64,000 nt of DNA from Streptomyces luteolus (GTDB lineage: Bacteria; Actinomycetota; Actinomycetes; Streptomycetales; Streptomycetaceae): the NCBI RefSeq assembly GCF_029968015.1, contig NZ_JASCIS010000024.1:1-64000 (forward strand). The letters run 5' to 3'. Shown here piece after piece: positions 52,918-60,890 of the stretch (positions are counted from its first letter, which is position 1; each line of letters opens with the position of its first letter). Made by a program: the position numbers and the translations under genes. The notes beneath the pieces are model-generated. The model searched no databases. It had not been told where the DNA came from and worked only from the letters and a program-made list of their open reading frames with translations.

Positions 52918-54114
52918 GTGAGCACTACGACAGCCATGGCTGAGGCTCAGAATCTCCCGGTGGGTTCCACCACCGCCGGCTCGGTCGCAGTGGCCGCCGA
53001 GTCCACCGTCGCGACGCGCATGAGCGCGCCCCCGTCGTTCGACGTGGCCGACTTCCCGGTCCCGCACGGCCGCGAGGAGGAGTGGCGCTTCACGCCGCTC
53101 GACCGCCTCAAGGGCCTGCACGACGGCACCGCGAAGGCCGACGGCGCCCTGAAGGCCGAGATCGACGCGCCCGAGGGCGTCACCGTCGAGTCGGTCGGCC
53201 GGGACGACGCCCGCATCGGCAAGGCGGGCACGCCCGTCGACCGCGTCGCCGCGCAGGCGTTCTCCTCCTTCGAGAAGGCCACCGTCGTCTCGGTCCCCAA
53301 GGAGCAGGTGCTCGACCAGCCCGTGCGCGTCACGCTGCACGGCGAGGGCGGCACCACCTTCGGGCACACCGTCTTCGACGTCGGCGCCTTCGCCGAGGCT
53401 GTCATCGTCATCGACCACACCGGTGACGCCGTGCGCGCCGCCAACGTCGACTTCATCGTCGGCGACGGCGCCAAGGTCACCGTGGTCTCCGTGCAGGACT
53501 GGGACGACACCGCCGTCCACGTCTCCCAGCACAACGCCCTGGTCGGCCGCGACGCCACCTTCAAGTCGGTCGTCGTGACCTTCGGCGGCGACGTCGTCCG
53601 CATCCACCCGCGCGTCAACTACGCGGGCCCCGGAGCCGAGGCCGAGCTGCTCGGCCTGTACTTCACGGACGCCGGCCAGCACCAGGAGCACCGCCTCCTG
53701 GTCGACCACAACGTCCCGCACTGCAAGTCCAACGTCACGTACAAGGGCGCCCTCCAGGGCGACGACGCGCACGCCGTGTGGATCGGTGACGTCCTCATCG
53801 AGGCTGCCGCCGAGGGCACCGACACGTACGAGATGAACCGCAACCTGGTTCTGACCGACGGTGCCCGGGTCGACTCCGTGCCGAACCTGGAGATCGAGAC
53901 CGGCGAGATCGTCGGCGCCGGCCACGCCAGTGCCACCGGCCGCTTCGACGACGAGCAGCTCTTCTACCTGATGGCCCGCGGCATCCCGCAGGTCGAGGCC
54001 CGCCGCCTCGTCGTGCGCGGCTTCTTCGCCGAGCTGGTCCAGCAGATCGGTGTCCCGGACATCGAGGAGCGCCTCATCGCGAAGATCGAGACGGAGCTGG
54101 AGGCCACCGTCTGA
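52918..54114 (+). CDS. sufD: Fe-S assembly protein SufD
   Basis: 398-aa SufD, the beta-helical partner of SufB and SufC. Diagnostic stretches are FPVPHGREEEWRFTPLDRL, the repeat-rich middle (AKVTVVSVQDWDDTAVHVSQHNAL), LLVDHNVPHCKSNVTYKG and SATGRFDDEQLFYLMARGI. GTG 52918 and ATG 52936 are both possible; neither has a good ribosome binding site. A 109-nt G/C-rich gap with weak hairpins separates it from sufB, the only sizeable gap before sufS. Its stop shares bases with the Rieske gene start (TGATG). Confidence 0.94.
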   Translation: MSTTTAMAEAQNLPVGSTTAGSVAVAAESTVATRMSAPPSFDVADFPVPHGREEEWRFTPLDRLKGLHDGTAKADGALKAEIDAPEGVTVESVGRDDARIGKAGTPVDRVAAQAFSSFEKATVVSVPKEQVLDQPVRVTLHGEGGTTFGHTVFDVGAFAEAVIVIDHTGDAVRAANVDFIVGDGAKVTVVSVQDWDDTAVHVSQHNALVGRDATFKSVVVTFGGDVVRIHPRVNYAGPGAEAELLGLYFTDAGQHQEHRLLVDHNVPHCKSNVTYKGALQGDDAHAVWIGDVLIEAAAEGTDTYEMNRNLVLTDGARVDSVPNLEIETGEIVGAGHASATGRFDDEQLFYLMARGIPQVEARRLVVRGFFAELVQQIGVPDIEERLIAKIETELEATV

Positions 54115-54434
54115 TGGCGGGCTTCGTACGCGTCTGCGGCCTGAGCGAGCTGGAGGAGGACACCCCGAAGCGGGTGGAACTCGACGGCACGCCGATCTCC
54201 GTCGTCCAGACCGAGGGCGAGGTGTTCGCGATCAACGACATCTGCTCGCACGCGAACGTCTCCCTCTCCGAGGGCGAAGTGGAGGACTGCCAGATCGAGT
54301 GCTGGCTGCACGGCTCCGCGTTCGACCTCCGCACCGGCAAGCCGTCCGGCCTACCCGCGACGCGCCCCGTCCCCGTATACCCCGTAAAGATCGAAGGAGA
54401 CGATGTACTCGTCTCCCTCACCCAGGAGTCCTGA
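54114..54434 (+). CDS. Rieske-type ferredoxin in the suf operon
   Basis: 106-aa soluble Rieske ferredoxin of the dioxygenase type. The [2Fe-2S] ligands lie in CSHANVSLSEG and CWLHGSAFD, so both Cys-His pairs are complete. No signal peptide is present, so it is cytoplasmic. It is placed between sufD and sufC with 1-nt and 7-nt junctions, which implies co-translation. Its role is probably as an electron donor or as a client or intermediate in cluster assembly; this is inferred from position, which I recall as conserved in actinobacteria. Confidence 0.92.
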   Translation: MAGFVRVCGLSELEEDTPKRVELDGTPISVVQTEGEVFAINDICSHANVSLSEGEVEDCQIECWLHGSAFDLRTGKPSGLPATRPVPVYPVKIEGDDVLVSLTQES

Positions 54435-54441
54435 GGCACCC

Positions 54442-55206
54442 ATGGCAACGCTTGAAATCCGAGACCTGCACGTCACCGTCGAGGCCGACAACGCCACGAA
54501 GGAGATCCTCAAGGGTGTCGACCTGACCGTGAAGCAGGGCGAGACCCACGCCATCATGGGCCCGAACGGCTCCGGCAAGTCGACGCTCGCCTACTCCCTC
54601 GCGGGTCACCCGAAGTACACGATCACCTCCGGCACCGTCACGCTCGACGGCGAGAACGTCCTGGAGATGGAGGTCGACGAACGCGCCCGCGCCGGCGTCT
54701 TCCTCGCGATGCAGTACCCGGTCGAGGTCCCGGGTGTCTCCGTCTCCAACTTCCTGCGTACGTCGGCGACGGCGATCCGCGGCGAGGCCCCCAAGCTGCG
54801 CACCTGGGTGAAGGAGGTCAAGGAGGCCATGGAGCGCCTCAACATGGACCCGTCCTTCGCCGAGCGCAACGTCAACGAGGGCTTCTCCGGCGGTGAGAAG
54901 AAGCGCCACGAGATCCTCCAGCTGGAGCTGCTCAAGCCGAAGATCGCGATCCTCGACGAGACCGACTCCGGCCTGGACGTCGACGCGCTGCGCATCGTCT
55001 CCGAGGGCATCAACCGCGTCCGTGAGAACGGCGACGTCGGCACCCTCCTGGTGACCCACTACACGCGCATCCTGCGCTACATCAAGCCCGACTACGTCCA
55101 CGTGTTCGCGGGCGGCCGCATCGTCGAGTCCGGCGGTGCCGAGCTCGCCGACCAGCTTGAGAACGAGGGCTACGACAAGTACGTGAAGGGCGGCGCAACG
55201 GCGTGA
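54442..55206 (+). CDS. sufC: Fe-S assembly ATPase SufC
   Basis: 254-aa ABC ATPase driving SufBC2D conformational change. Walker A is GPNGSGKST (about 38-46), the signature FSGGEKKRHEI, the Walker B region AILDETDSGLDVDAL, and the switch VTHYTRIL. The TDSGLD variant is characteristic of SufC. It starts 7 nt after the Rieske gene and overlaps sufS by 4 nt (GTGA). Confidence 0.97.
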   Translation: MATLEIRDLHVTVEADNATKEILKGVDLTVKQGETHAIMGPNGSGKSTLAYSLAGHPKYTITSGTVTLDGENVLEMEVDERARAGVFLAMQYPVEVPGVSVSNFLRTSATAIRGEAPKLRTWVKEVKEAMERLNMDPSFAERNVNEGFSGGEKKRHEILQLELLKPKIAILDETDSGLDVDALRIVSEGINRVRENGDVGTLLVTHYTRILRYIKPDYVHVFAGGRIVESGGAELADQLENEGYDKYVKGGATA

Positions 55207-56462
55207 CACAGCAGCTGCCGGGCCTCCTCGACACGGAGACGCTCCGCAAGGACTTCCCGATCCTGGATCGGGTGCTCCACGACGGCAAGAAGCTCGTCTA
55301 CCTGGACAACGCGGCGACCTCCCAGACGCCGCGCCAGGTGCTCGACGTGCTCAGCGAGTACTACGAGCAGCACAACGCCAACGTCCACCGCGGCGTGCAC
55401 GTCCTCGCCGAGGAGGCCACGGCGCTGTACGAAGGCGCGCGTGACAAGGTCGCCGAGTTCATCAACGCCCCGAGCCGCAACGAGGTGATCTTCACGAAGA
55501 ACGCCTCGGAGTCGCTCAACCTCGTGGCGAACATGCTCGGCTGGGCCGACGAGCCCTACCGCGTGGACAGCGACACCGAGATCGTCATCACGGAGATGGA
55601 GCACCACTCCAACATCGTTCCCTGGCAGCTGCTCGCGCAGCGCACGGGCGCGAAGCTGAAGTGGTTCGGCCTCACCGACGACGGCCGCCTCGACCTGTCC
55701 GACATCAACGAGATCATCAACGAGAAGACGAAGATCGTCTCCTTCACGCTGGTCTCGAACATCATGGGCACGGTCAACCCGGTCGAGGCGATCGTGCGCC
55801 GCGCCCAGGAGGTCGGCGCGCTTGTCTGCGTCGACGCCTCCCAGGCCGCGCCGCACATGCCGCTCGACGTGCAGGCGCTGCAGGCCGACTTCGTCGCCTT
55901 CACCGGCCACAAGATGTGCGGCCCGACCGGTATCGGCGTGCTGTGGGGACGGCAGGAACTCCTGGAGGACCTGCCCCCGTTCCTCGGCGGCGGCGAGATG
56001 ATCGAGACCGTCTCGATGCACTCGTCGACGTACGCCCCCGCGCCGCACAAGTTCGAGGCGGGCACCCCGCCGATCTCGCAGGCCATCGGCCTCGGGGCGG
56101 CGGTGGACTACCTCTCCTCGATCGGCATGGACAAGATCGCGCAGCATGAGCACGCGATCACGGAGTACGCCGTCAAGCGTCTCCAGGAAGTCCCGGACCT
56201 GCGCATCATCGGCCCCACCACGGCCGAGGACCGCGGCGCCGCGATCTCCTTCACGCTCGGCGACATCCACCCGCACGACGTGGGCCAGGTCCTCGACGAG
56301 CAGGGCATCGCGGTCCGCGTGGGCCACCACTGCGCGCGCCCGGTCTGCCTGCGGTACGGAATTCCTGCGACCACGCGAGCGTCGTTCTATCTGTACTCCA
56401 CTCCGGCCGAGGTGGACGCCTTGGTCGAGGGCCTGGAGCACGTACGGAACTTCTTCGGCTGA
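55203..56462 (+). CDS. sufS: Cysteine desulfurase SufS
   Basis: 419-aa PLP-dependent desulfurase giving persulfide sulfur for cluster assembly. PLP Lys237 is in FTGHKMCGPTGIG, and active-site Cys377 is in GHHCARP. The N-terminal YLDNAATSQTP and VHRGVHVLAEEAT place it in the SufS (group II) class, which needs a partner to release sulfur; SufU follows. The GTG start overlaps sufC. Confidence 0.96.
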   Translation: MTQQLPGLLDTETLRKDFPILDRVLHDGKKLVYLDNAATSQTPRQVLDVLSEYYEQHNANVHRGVHVLAEEATALYEGARDKVAEFINAPSRNEVIFTKNASESLNLVANMLGWADEPYRVDSDTEIVITEMEHHSNIVPWQLLAQRTGAKLKWFGLTDDGRLDLSDINEIINEKTKIVSFTLVSNIMGTVNPVEAIVRRAQEVGALVCVDASQAAPHMPLDVQALQADFVAFTGHKMCGPTGIGVLWGRQELLEDLPPFLGGGEMIETVSMHSSTYAPAPHKFEAGTPPISQAIGLGAAVDYLSSIGMDKIAQHEHAITEYAVKRLQEVPDLRIIGPTTAEDRGAAISFTLGDIHPHDVGQVLDEQGIAVRVGHHCARPVCLRYGIPATTRASFYLYSTPAEVDALVEGLEHVRNFFG

Positions 56463-56513
56463 GGCCACGGAAACGCCGAGGACAAGGGAAACAGAGACGG
56501 ACAGGGCTGACTG

Positions 56514-56987
56514 GTGAAGCTGGACTCCATGTACCAGGACGTGATCCTGGATCACTACAAGCACCCGCACGGACGCGGTCTGCGCGACGGCGACGCCGAG
56601 GTGCACCACGTCAACCCGACGTGCGGTGACGAGATCACGCTCCGGGTGAAGTACGACGGCGAGCGCATCGCGGACGTCTCGTACGAAGGACAGGGCTGCT
56701 CGATCAGCCAGGCCAGCGCGTCCGTGCTGAACGAACTGCTCGTCGGCAAGGAACTGGCCGAGGCGCAGCGGATCCAGGAAGTCTTCCTGGAGCTGATGCA
56801 GTCCAAGGGCAAGATCGAGCCGGACGACACGATGGAGGAGACCCTGGAGGACGCGGTCGCGTTCGCCGGAGTCTCCAAGTACCCGGCACGGGTGAAGTGC
56901 GCTCTGCTGAGCTGGATGGCGTGGAAGGACGCGACCGCCCAGGCATTCGGCGAGGACCGCGAGACCACAGCGAGGAAGACCGCATGA
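56514..56987 (+). CDS. sufU: Sulfur-transfer protein SufU
   Basis: 157-aa SufU, the zinc-dependent sulfurtransferase that accepts persulfide from SufS in Gram-positives. The three Cys ligands C37 (NPTCGDE), C62 (GQGCSIS) and C129 (RVKCALL) and the nearby Asp39 are intact, as is the SufU-specific insertion (LEAQRIQEVFLELMQSK region) that separates it from IscU scaffolds. GTG 56514 lies 51 nt past sufS. The stop overlaps the next gene (ATGA). Confidence 0.94.
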   Translation: MKLDSMYQDVILDHYKHPHGRGLRDGDAEVHHVNPTCGDEITLRVKYDGERIADVSYEGQGCSISQASASVLNELLVGKELAEAQRIQEVFLELMQSKGKIEPDDTMEETLEDAVAFAGVSKYPARVKCALLSWMAWKDATAQAFGEDRETTARKTA

Positions 56988-57322
56988 GTGACAACGAGAC
57001 GGCCACGTTGAAGCCGGCCTCCGAGGAGGAGGTCCGCGAGGCGCTGATGGACGTCGTCGACCCCGAGCTGGGCATCGACGTCGTCAACCTGGGCCTGATC
57101 TACGGCATCCACGTCGACGACGCGAACATCGCGACGATCGACATGACCCTGACGTCGGCGGCCTGCCCGCTGACCGATGTGATCGAGGACCAGGCCAAGT
57201 CGGCCACCGAGGGCCTGGTCAGCGAGCTGCGCATCAACTGGGTCTGGATGCCGCCGTGGGGCCCGGACAAGATCACGGACGACGGCCGCGAGCAGCTGCG
57301 CGCGCTCGGATTCAACGTCTGA
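56984..57322 (+). CDS. sufT: SufT/DUF59 metal-sulfur cluster assembly factor
   Basis: 112-aa MIP18/DUF59-domain protein. The core EVREALMDVVDPELGIDVVNLGLIYGI, the reactive Cys in LTSAACPLTDVIEDQ, and the end WMPPWGPDKITDDGREQLRALGF are diagnostic. The family takes part in maturing specific Fe-S proteins. It is the last suf gene, overlapping sufU by 4 nt, and is followed by a strong terminator. Confidence 0.93.
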   Translation: MSDNETATLKPASEEEVREALMDVVDPELGIDVVNLGLIYGIHVDDANIATIDMTLTSAACPLTDVIEDQAKSATEGLVSELRINWVWMPPWGPDKITDDGREQLRALGFNV

Positions 57323-57347
57323 GCCACCACCGCGTACGCGTACGTAC

Positions 57348-57386
57348 GAAGAGGCCCCCGGAGCGAGCTGCTCCGGGGGCCTCTTC
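57348..57386. terminator. suf operon terminator
   Basis: Perfect 17-bp stem (GAAGAGGCCCCCGGAGC and complement) with a 5-nt GAGCT loop, 26 nt after the last suf gene. It also sits just past the end of the convergent membrane-protein gene. Confidence 0.9.
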
Positions 57387-57392
57387 GCGTGC

Positions 57393-58685
57393 TCAGCCCT
57401 GGTACGGGGCCGGAGCGGGCGCCGGTGTCAGCGGGACGCCCGCCGCCTGGGCGAGGGTGACGTCCAGGCTCTCCTTGCGGATGCGCTGGTCGACGTAGAG
57501 CAGGCTGACGGCGAGCTGCGGGAACAGGGCCGTGACCAGCTGGCTGACCAGGGCGCCGATCATGATGAAGAACATGAACACGCCCATGGTGGCGAAGACT
57601 TCGGCGGGTTCGGGGTTCGGGCCCATGGCGCCGGCGGTCGGCATCGCCGAGAACATCCCGATCATGTTGAACGGGATCTGGATGAAGTACCCGGCGACGC
57701 CCGCCATCAGGTAGACCAGCAGCGAGATGCCGAAGATCCGCCACCAGGAGCCGCGCACCAGACGGGTCGAGCGGCGCAGCGCCGTGACCGGTCCCGCCGA
57801 CTCGAAGACGGCGACCGCGGGGGCGAGCGAGAAGCGCACCCACAGCCACATGACCAGCGGCAGCAGCGCGAGCAGCCCGAGGAACCACAGCGCGAGGACC
57901 GCCCCGGGGTTGCTCTGCTCGGTGTACGAGACGACCGTGACGACCAGGCCGACGCCGAGGAACAGCAGGAACGGGATCGCCACGATCAGCGCCGTGAGCA
58001 GGCCGGTGCCGATGACGGCCGGAACGCGCGCCATGGTGCGGCGCCAGACCGTGCCGAAGGCCGAGGGCCGCCCGAGCACCGCGTCCTGCAAGGCCGCCGG
58101 GCAGACCGCGGAGACCATCGCGGACGCGACGAGCATCGCGATCAGCGCGAACACCCAGACCGAGATGCCCGCGACGATCACCGGCAGGGTGTCGGACCAG
58201 AGCGGCTCCCCGTACTCCGAGCTGTCGACGAAGGCGCGGAAGTGGTCGCCGACGAACACGTACGCCAGGCCGAGGGCGAGGACGACGGCGATCAGCGCGC
58301 CGCCGTACGCGATCAGGGATATCCCGAACAGTGCGCGCCAGCAGCGGCCGACCGTGGCGAACGTGCCGCCCAGGACGTCGCCGAGCTGCAGCGGACGCAG
58401 CGGGATCACGCCGGGCTTCGGCGCGGGCGGCAGCCCCCAGGCGAACGGGCCGGGACCGGGCGGCGGATACGGTCCCGGGCCGTACTGCGGGTACTGCGGG
58501 TACTGCGGATGCTGTCCGTACGCCGCGTACGCCCCGTCCGGCGGCGGTGCCTGCGGCGGCTGCTGCTGCTGTGGCGGCGGTGCGTCCTGCGGCGGTGGTG
58601 CGTCCTGCGGTGGCTGTTCCGCTCCTCCGGAACCGGCCGCCTCTTCCGGCTGCTCGGCCCCGCCCCGCCCCTTGTCCATCGACAT
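57393..58685 (-). CDS. Polytopic membrane protein with Pro/Gln-rich N-terminus
   Basis: 430-aa protein. Residues 1-85 are a low-complexity Gln/Pro/Gly/Tyr region with QYPQYPQYG-type repeats. Then follow LRPLQLGDVLGGTFATVGRCWRALFG and six to seven TM helices. The form resembles the membrane domain found with glycerophosphodiester phosphodiesterases in Streptomyces (WRRTMARVPAVIG, RSTRLVRGSWWRIFGISLLVYL). No enzymatic motif is visible. ATG 58685 is chosen for AGGAG 8 nt upstream. It may act in membrane organisation; the function is unknown. It converges with suf. Confidence 0.75.
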   Translation of the reverse strand: MSMDKGRGGAEQPEEAAGSGGAEQPPQDAPPPQDAPPPQQQQPPQAPPPDGAYAAYGQHPQYPQYPQYGPGPYPPPGPGPFAWGLPPAPKPGVIPLRPLQLGDVLGGTFATVGRCWRALFGISLIAYGGALIAVVLALGLAYVFVGDHFRAFVDSSEYGEPLWSDTLPVIVAGISVWVFALIAMLVASAMVSAVCPAALQDAVLGRPSAFGTVWRRTMARVPAVIGTGLLTALIVAIPFLLFLGVGLVVTVVSYTEQSNPGAVLALWFLGLLALLPLVMWLWVRFSLAPAVAVFESAGPVTALRRSTRLVRGSWWRIFGISLLVYLMAGVAGYFIQIPFNMIGMFSAMPTAGAMGPNPEPAEVFATMGVFMFFIMIGALVSQLVTALFPQLAVSLLYVDQRIRKESLDVTLAQAAGVPLTPAPAPAPYQG

Positions 58686-58764
58686 GCGTCTCGCTCCTGT
58701 GATTCGTCCCCCTGGACCGGGACACGGTAGCCGGTCCCGCTCCGGCAGGAACGAGCGACCGTTC

Positions 58765-58802
58765 TGTGTACGCACGTACACAACGTTATGTACGCTGGTA
58801 CA
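58765..58802. promoter_or_regulatory. Double palindromic operator before the SMR-TetR pair
   Basis: TGTGTACG-CA-CGTACACA (58765-58782) and TGTACG-CT-GGTACA (58789-58802) are two related dyads just upstream of the SMR start codon. They are likely binding sites of the TetR regulator encoded downstream. With so short a space the SMR transcript is probably leaderless or nearly so. Confidence 0.65.
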
Positions 58803-58803
58803 C

Positions 58804-59124
58804 ATGGGATACGGACTGCTGGCCGCGGCCATCGCGGCGGAGGTGGCCGGGACGACGGCCATGAAGTACAGCGAGGGCTTCACGCGCCTTTGGCCCTCGC
58901 TCGCCACGGTCGCCGGCTATCTGCTCGCCTTCACCCTGCTCGCACAGACGCTGAAGACCATGCAGGTCGGCACCGCGTACGCGATCTGGGCCGGGGTCGG
59001 CACGGCCGCCGTCGCCGTCATCGGCATGCTCTTCCTCGGCGAGTCCACGAGCCTCGCCAAGATCGCCGGGATCGCCCTGGTGATCGGCGGTGTCGTGCTG
59101 CTCAATCTGGGCGGGGCGCACTGA
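58804..59124 (+). CDS. SMR-family multidrug efflux protein
   Basis: 106-aa four-TM small multidrug resistance protein. The essential Glu13 is in AAEVAGTTAMK, with the family patterns LAQTLKTMQVGTAYAIWAGVGT and GESTSLAKIAGIALVIGGVVLLNL. SMR proteins act as dimers exchanging protons for cationic drugs or guanidinium compounds. The stop shares bases with the TetR start (TGATG), so the pump and its regulator are co-translated. Confidence 0.92.
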   Translation: MGYGLLAAAIAAEVAGTTAMKYSEGFTRLWPSLATVAGYLLAFTLLAQTLKTMQVGTAYAIWAGVGTAAVAVIGMLFLGESTSLAKIAGIALVIGGVVLLNLGGAH

Positions 59125-59717
59125 TGGCCGGGCGCAGGTACGACCCCGAGCGGCGCCAGCGGATCATCGACGCCGCGATCCGGGTCGTCGGCGCCAAGGG
59201 CATCAACGGCCTCAGCCACCGCACCGTCGCCGCCGAGGCCGATGTGCCGCTCGGCTCGACCACGTACCACTTCAAGACGCTCGACGACCTGATGGTGGCC
59301 GCGCTGCGGCAGACCAACGAGGGCTTCGCGAAGGTCGTACGGGAACACGGCGGCGCCCTCGCCGACCCGGGCGCCGACCTCGCCGCCGAGCTGGCCCGGC
59401 TCACCGGCGAGTGGCTCGACGGCGACCGCACCGGCGTCGAGTTGGAGTACGAGCTCTACCTCGCGGCGCTGCGCCGCCCCGCGCTCCGGCCCGTCGCCGC
59501 CGAGTGGTGCGAGGAGGTCGGCGCCCTGATCGCCCGCCGCACCGACCCGGTCACGGCCCGCGCGACCGCCGCCATGCTCGACGGGATCTGTCTGCAGGTG
59601 CTGCTCACGGGCGGCGCGTACGACGAGGAGTACGCGCGGGAGATGCTCGCGCGGGTCATCGAGGGGGCAGAGGGAGATCGAGCGGGCAAAGGGAGCGGGG
59701 CCGCGACCGGACGGTGA
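59124..59717 (+). CDS. TetR-family regulator of the SMR pump
   Basis: 197-aa TetR repressor. The N-terminal HTH (RQRIIDAAIRVVGAKGINGLSHRTVAAEADVPLGSTTYHFKTLDDLMVAAL) is clear. The C-terminal ligand domain is variable (WLDGDRTGVELEYELYLAALRRPALRPVAAEW). It overlaps smr by 1 nt, and two palindromes upstream of smr are its probable operators, giving autoregulated efflux. Confidence 0.92.
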   Translation: MAGRRYDPERRQRIIDAAIRVVGAKGINGLSHRTVAAEADVPLGSTTYHFKTLDDLMVAALRQTNEGFAKVVREHGGALADPGADLAAELARLTGEWLDGDRTGVELEYELYLAALRRPALRPVAAEWCEEVGALIARRTDPVTARATAAMLDGICLQVLLTGGAYDEEYAREMLARVIEGAEGDRAGKGSGAATGR

Positions 59718-59761
59718 GACCGGTTCGCCTCGGCGGGGCCGCGCCGGTTAGGTTTCCTGTC

Positions 59762-60748
59762 ATGACCGACACGACTTCCCGCACCACCGGCGCCGTCGCC
59801 GCCGGCCTCGCCACCATCACCGCCGACGGCACCGTTCTCGACACCTGGTTCCCCGCCCCCGAGCTCACCGCCGAGCCGGGCCCGGCCGGAACCGAGAAGC
59901 TCACCGCCGACCGCGCCACCGAACTGCTCGGCGAGGGCGCCGCCCAGGCCATCGGCAAGGACGCCCGCCGCGGCGTCGAGATCGTCGCCGTCCGTACGGT
60001 CATCGCGTCCCTCGACGACAAGCCGCTCGACGCGCACGACGCGTACCTGCGCCTGCACCTGCTCTCGCACCGCCTGGTCCAGCCGCACGGCCAGAACCTG
60101 GACGGCGTCTTCGGCCTGCTCTCCAACAACGCCTGGACCTCGCTCGGCCCGGTCGCCGTCGACGACCTGGAGACGGTCCGCCTGAACGCCCGCGCCGAGG
60201 GCCTGCACCTCTCGGTCACCTCGGTCGACAAGTTCCCGCGCATGACGGACTACGTCGCTCCCAAGGGCGTGCGCATCGCCGACGCCGACCGCGTCCGCCT
60301 CGGCGCGCACCTCGCCGAGGGCACCACCGTCATGCACGAGGGCTTCGTCAACTTCAACGCCGGCACGCTCGGCACGTCGATGGTCGAGGGCCGCATCTCC
60401 GCGGGCGTCGTCATCGGTGACGGCTCGGACATCGGCGGCGGAGCGTCCACCATGGGCACGCTCTCCGGCGGCGGCAAGGAGCGCATCTCCATCGGCGAGC
60501 GCTGCCTGATCGGCGCGGAGGCGGGCATCGGCATCGCGCTCGGCGACGAGTGCGTGGTCGAGGCCGGGCTCTACGTCACGGCGGGTACGCGGGTGACGAT
60601 GCCCGACGGGCAGATCGTGAAGGCCCGCGAGCTGTCCGGGGCTTCGAACATCCTGTTCCGCCGCAACTCCACGACCGGTGCGGTGGAGGCTCGGCCGAAC
60701 AATGCGGTGTGGGGCGGGCTGAACGAGGTTCTGCACTCCAACGACTAG
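59762..60748 (+). CDS. dapD: Tetrahydrodipicolinate N-succinyltransferase
   Basis: 328-aa DapD of the lysine/meso-DAP pathway, transferring succinyl from succinyl-CoA. A left-handed beta-helix of hexapeptide repeats fills the C-terminal half (HLAEGTTVMHEGFVNFNAGTLG, VEGRISAGVVIGDGSDIGGGAS, CLIGAEAGIGIALGDECVVEAGLYV). This is the longer actinobacterial type. No ribosome binding site precedes ATG 59762, and TAGGTT at 59749-59754 lies 7 nt upstream, so it is probably leaderless. A dapA-type gene converges with it. Confidence 0.95.
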   Translation: MTDTTSRTTGAVAAGLATITADGTVLDTWFPAPELTAEPGPAGTEKLTADRATELLGEGAAQAIGKDARRGVEIVAVRTVIASLDDKPLDAHDAYLRLHLLSHRLVQPHGQNLDGVFGLLSNNAWTSLGPVAVDDLETVRLNARAEGLHLSVTSVDKFPRMTDYVAPKGVRIADADRVRLGAHLAEGTTVMHEGFVNFNAGTLGTSMVEGRISAGVVIGDGSDIGGGASTMGTLSGGGKERISIGERCLIGAEAGIGIALGDECVVEAGLYVTAGTRVTMPDGQIVKARELSGASNILFRRNSTTGAVEARPNNAVWGGLNEVLHSND

Positions 60749-60753
60749 TTGTT

Positions 60754-60799
60754 AGGGCGACTTGCGGGTTCCGTTGACTCGGTTGCCGTAAGTCGCCCT
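60754..60799. terminator. Terminator after dapD
   Basis: AGGGCGACTT/AAGTCGCCCT is a perfect 10-bp stem, with further pairing inside (TTGCGG/CCGTAA, one mismatch), 5 nt past the stop. Confidence 0.7.
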
Positions 60800-60807
60800 T
60801 CGGGCTC

Positions 60808-60890
60808 GTCCTCAAACGCCGGACGGGCTTTTTATCGGCCTGCGGCCTCGTCCTCAAACGCCGGACGGGCTGGATTTGCCGGACGGGCTG
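60808..60890. repeat. Dispersed repeat (copy 3), doubled, coding the dapA C-terminus
   Basis: CCTCAAACGCCGGACGGGCT occurs twice (around 60810 and 60852), followed by a partial GCCGGACGGGCTGAATTT. The second copy and the partial lie inside the dapA reading frame and supply its last 20 or so residues. Confidence 0.8.
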
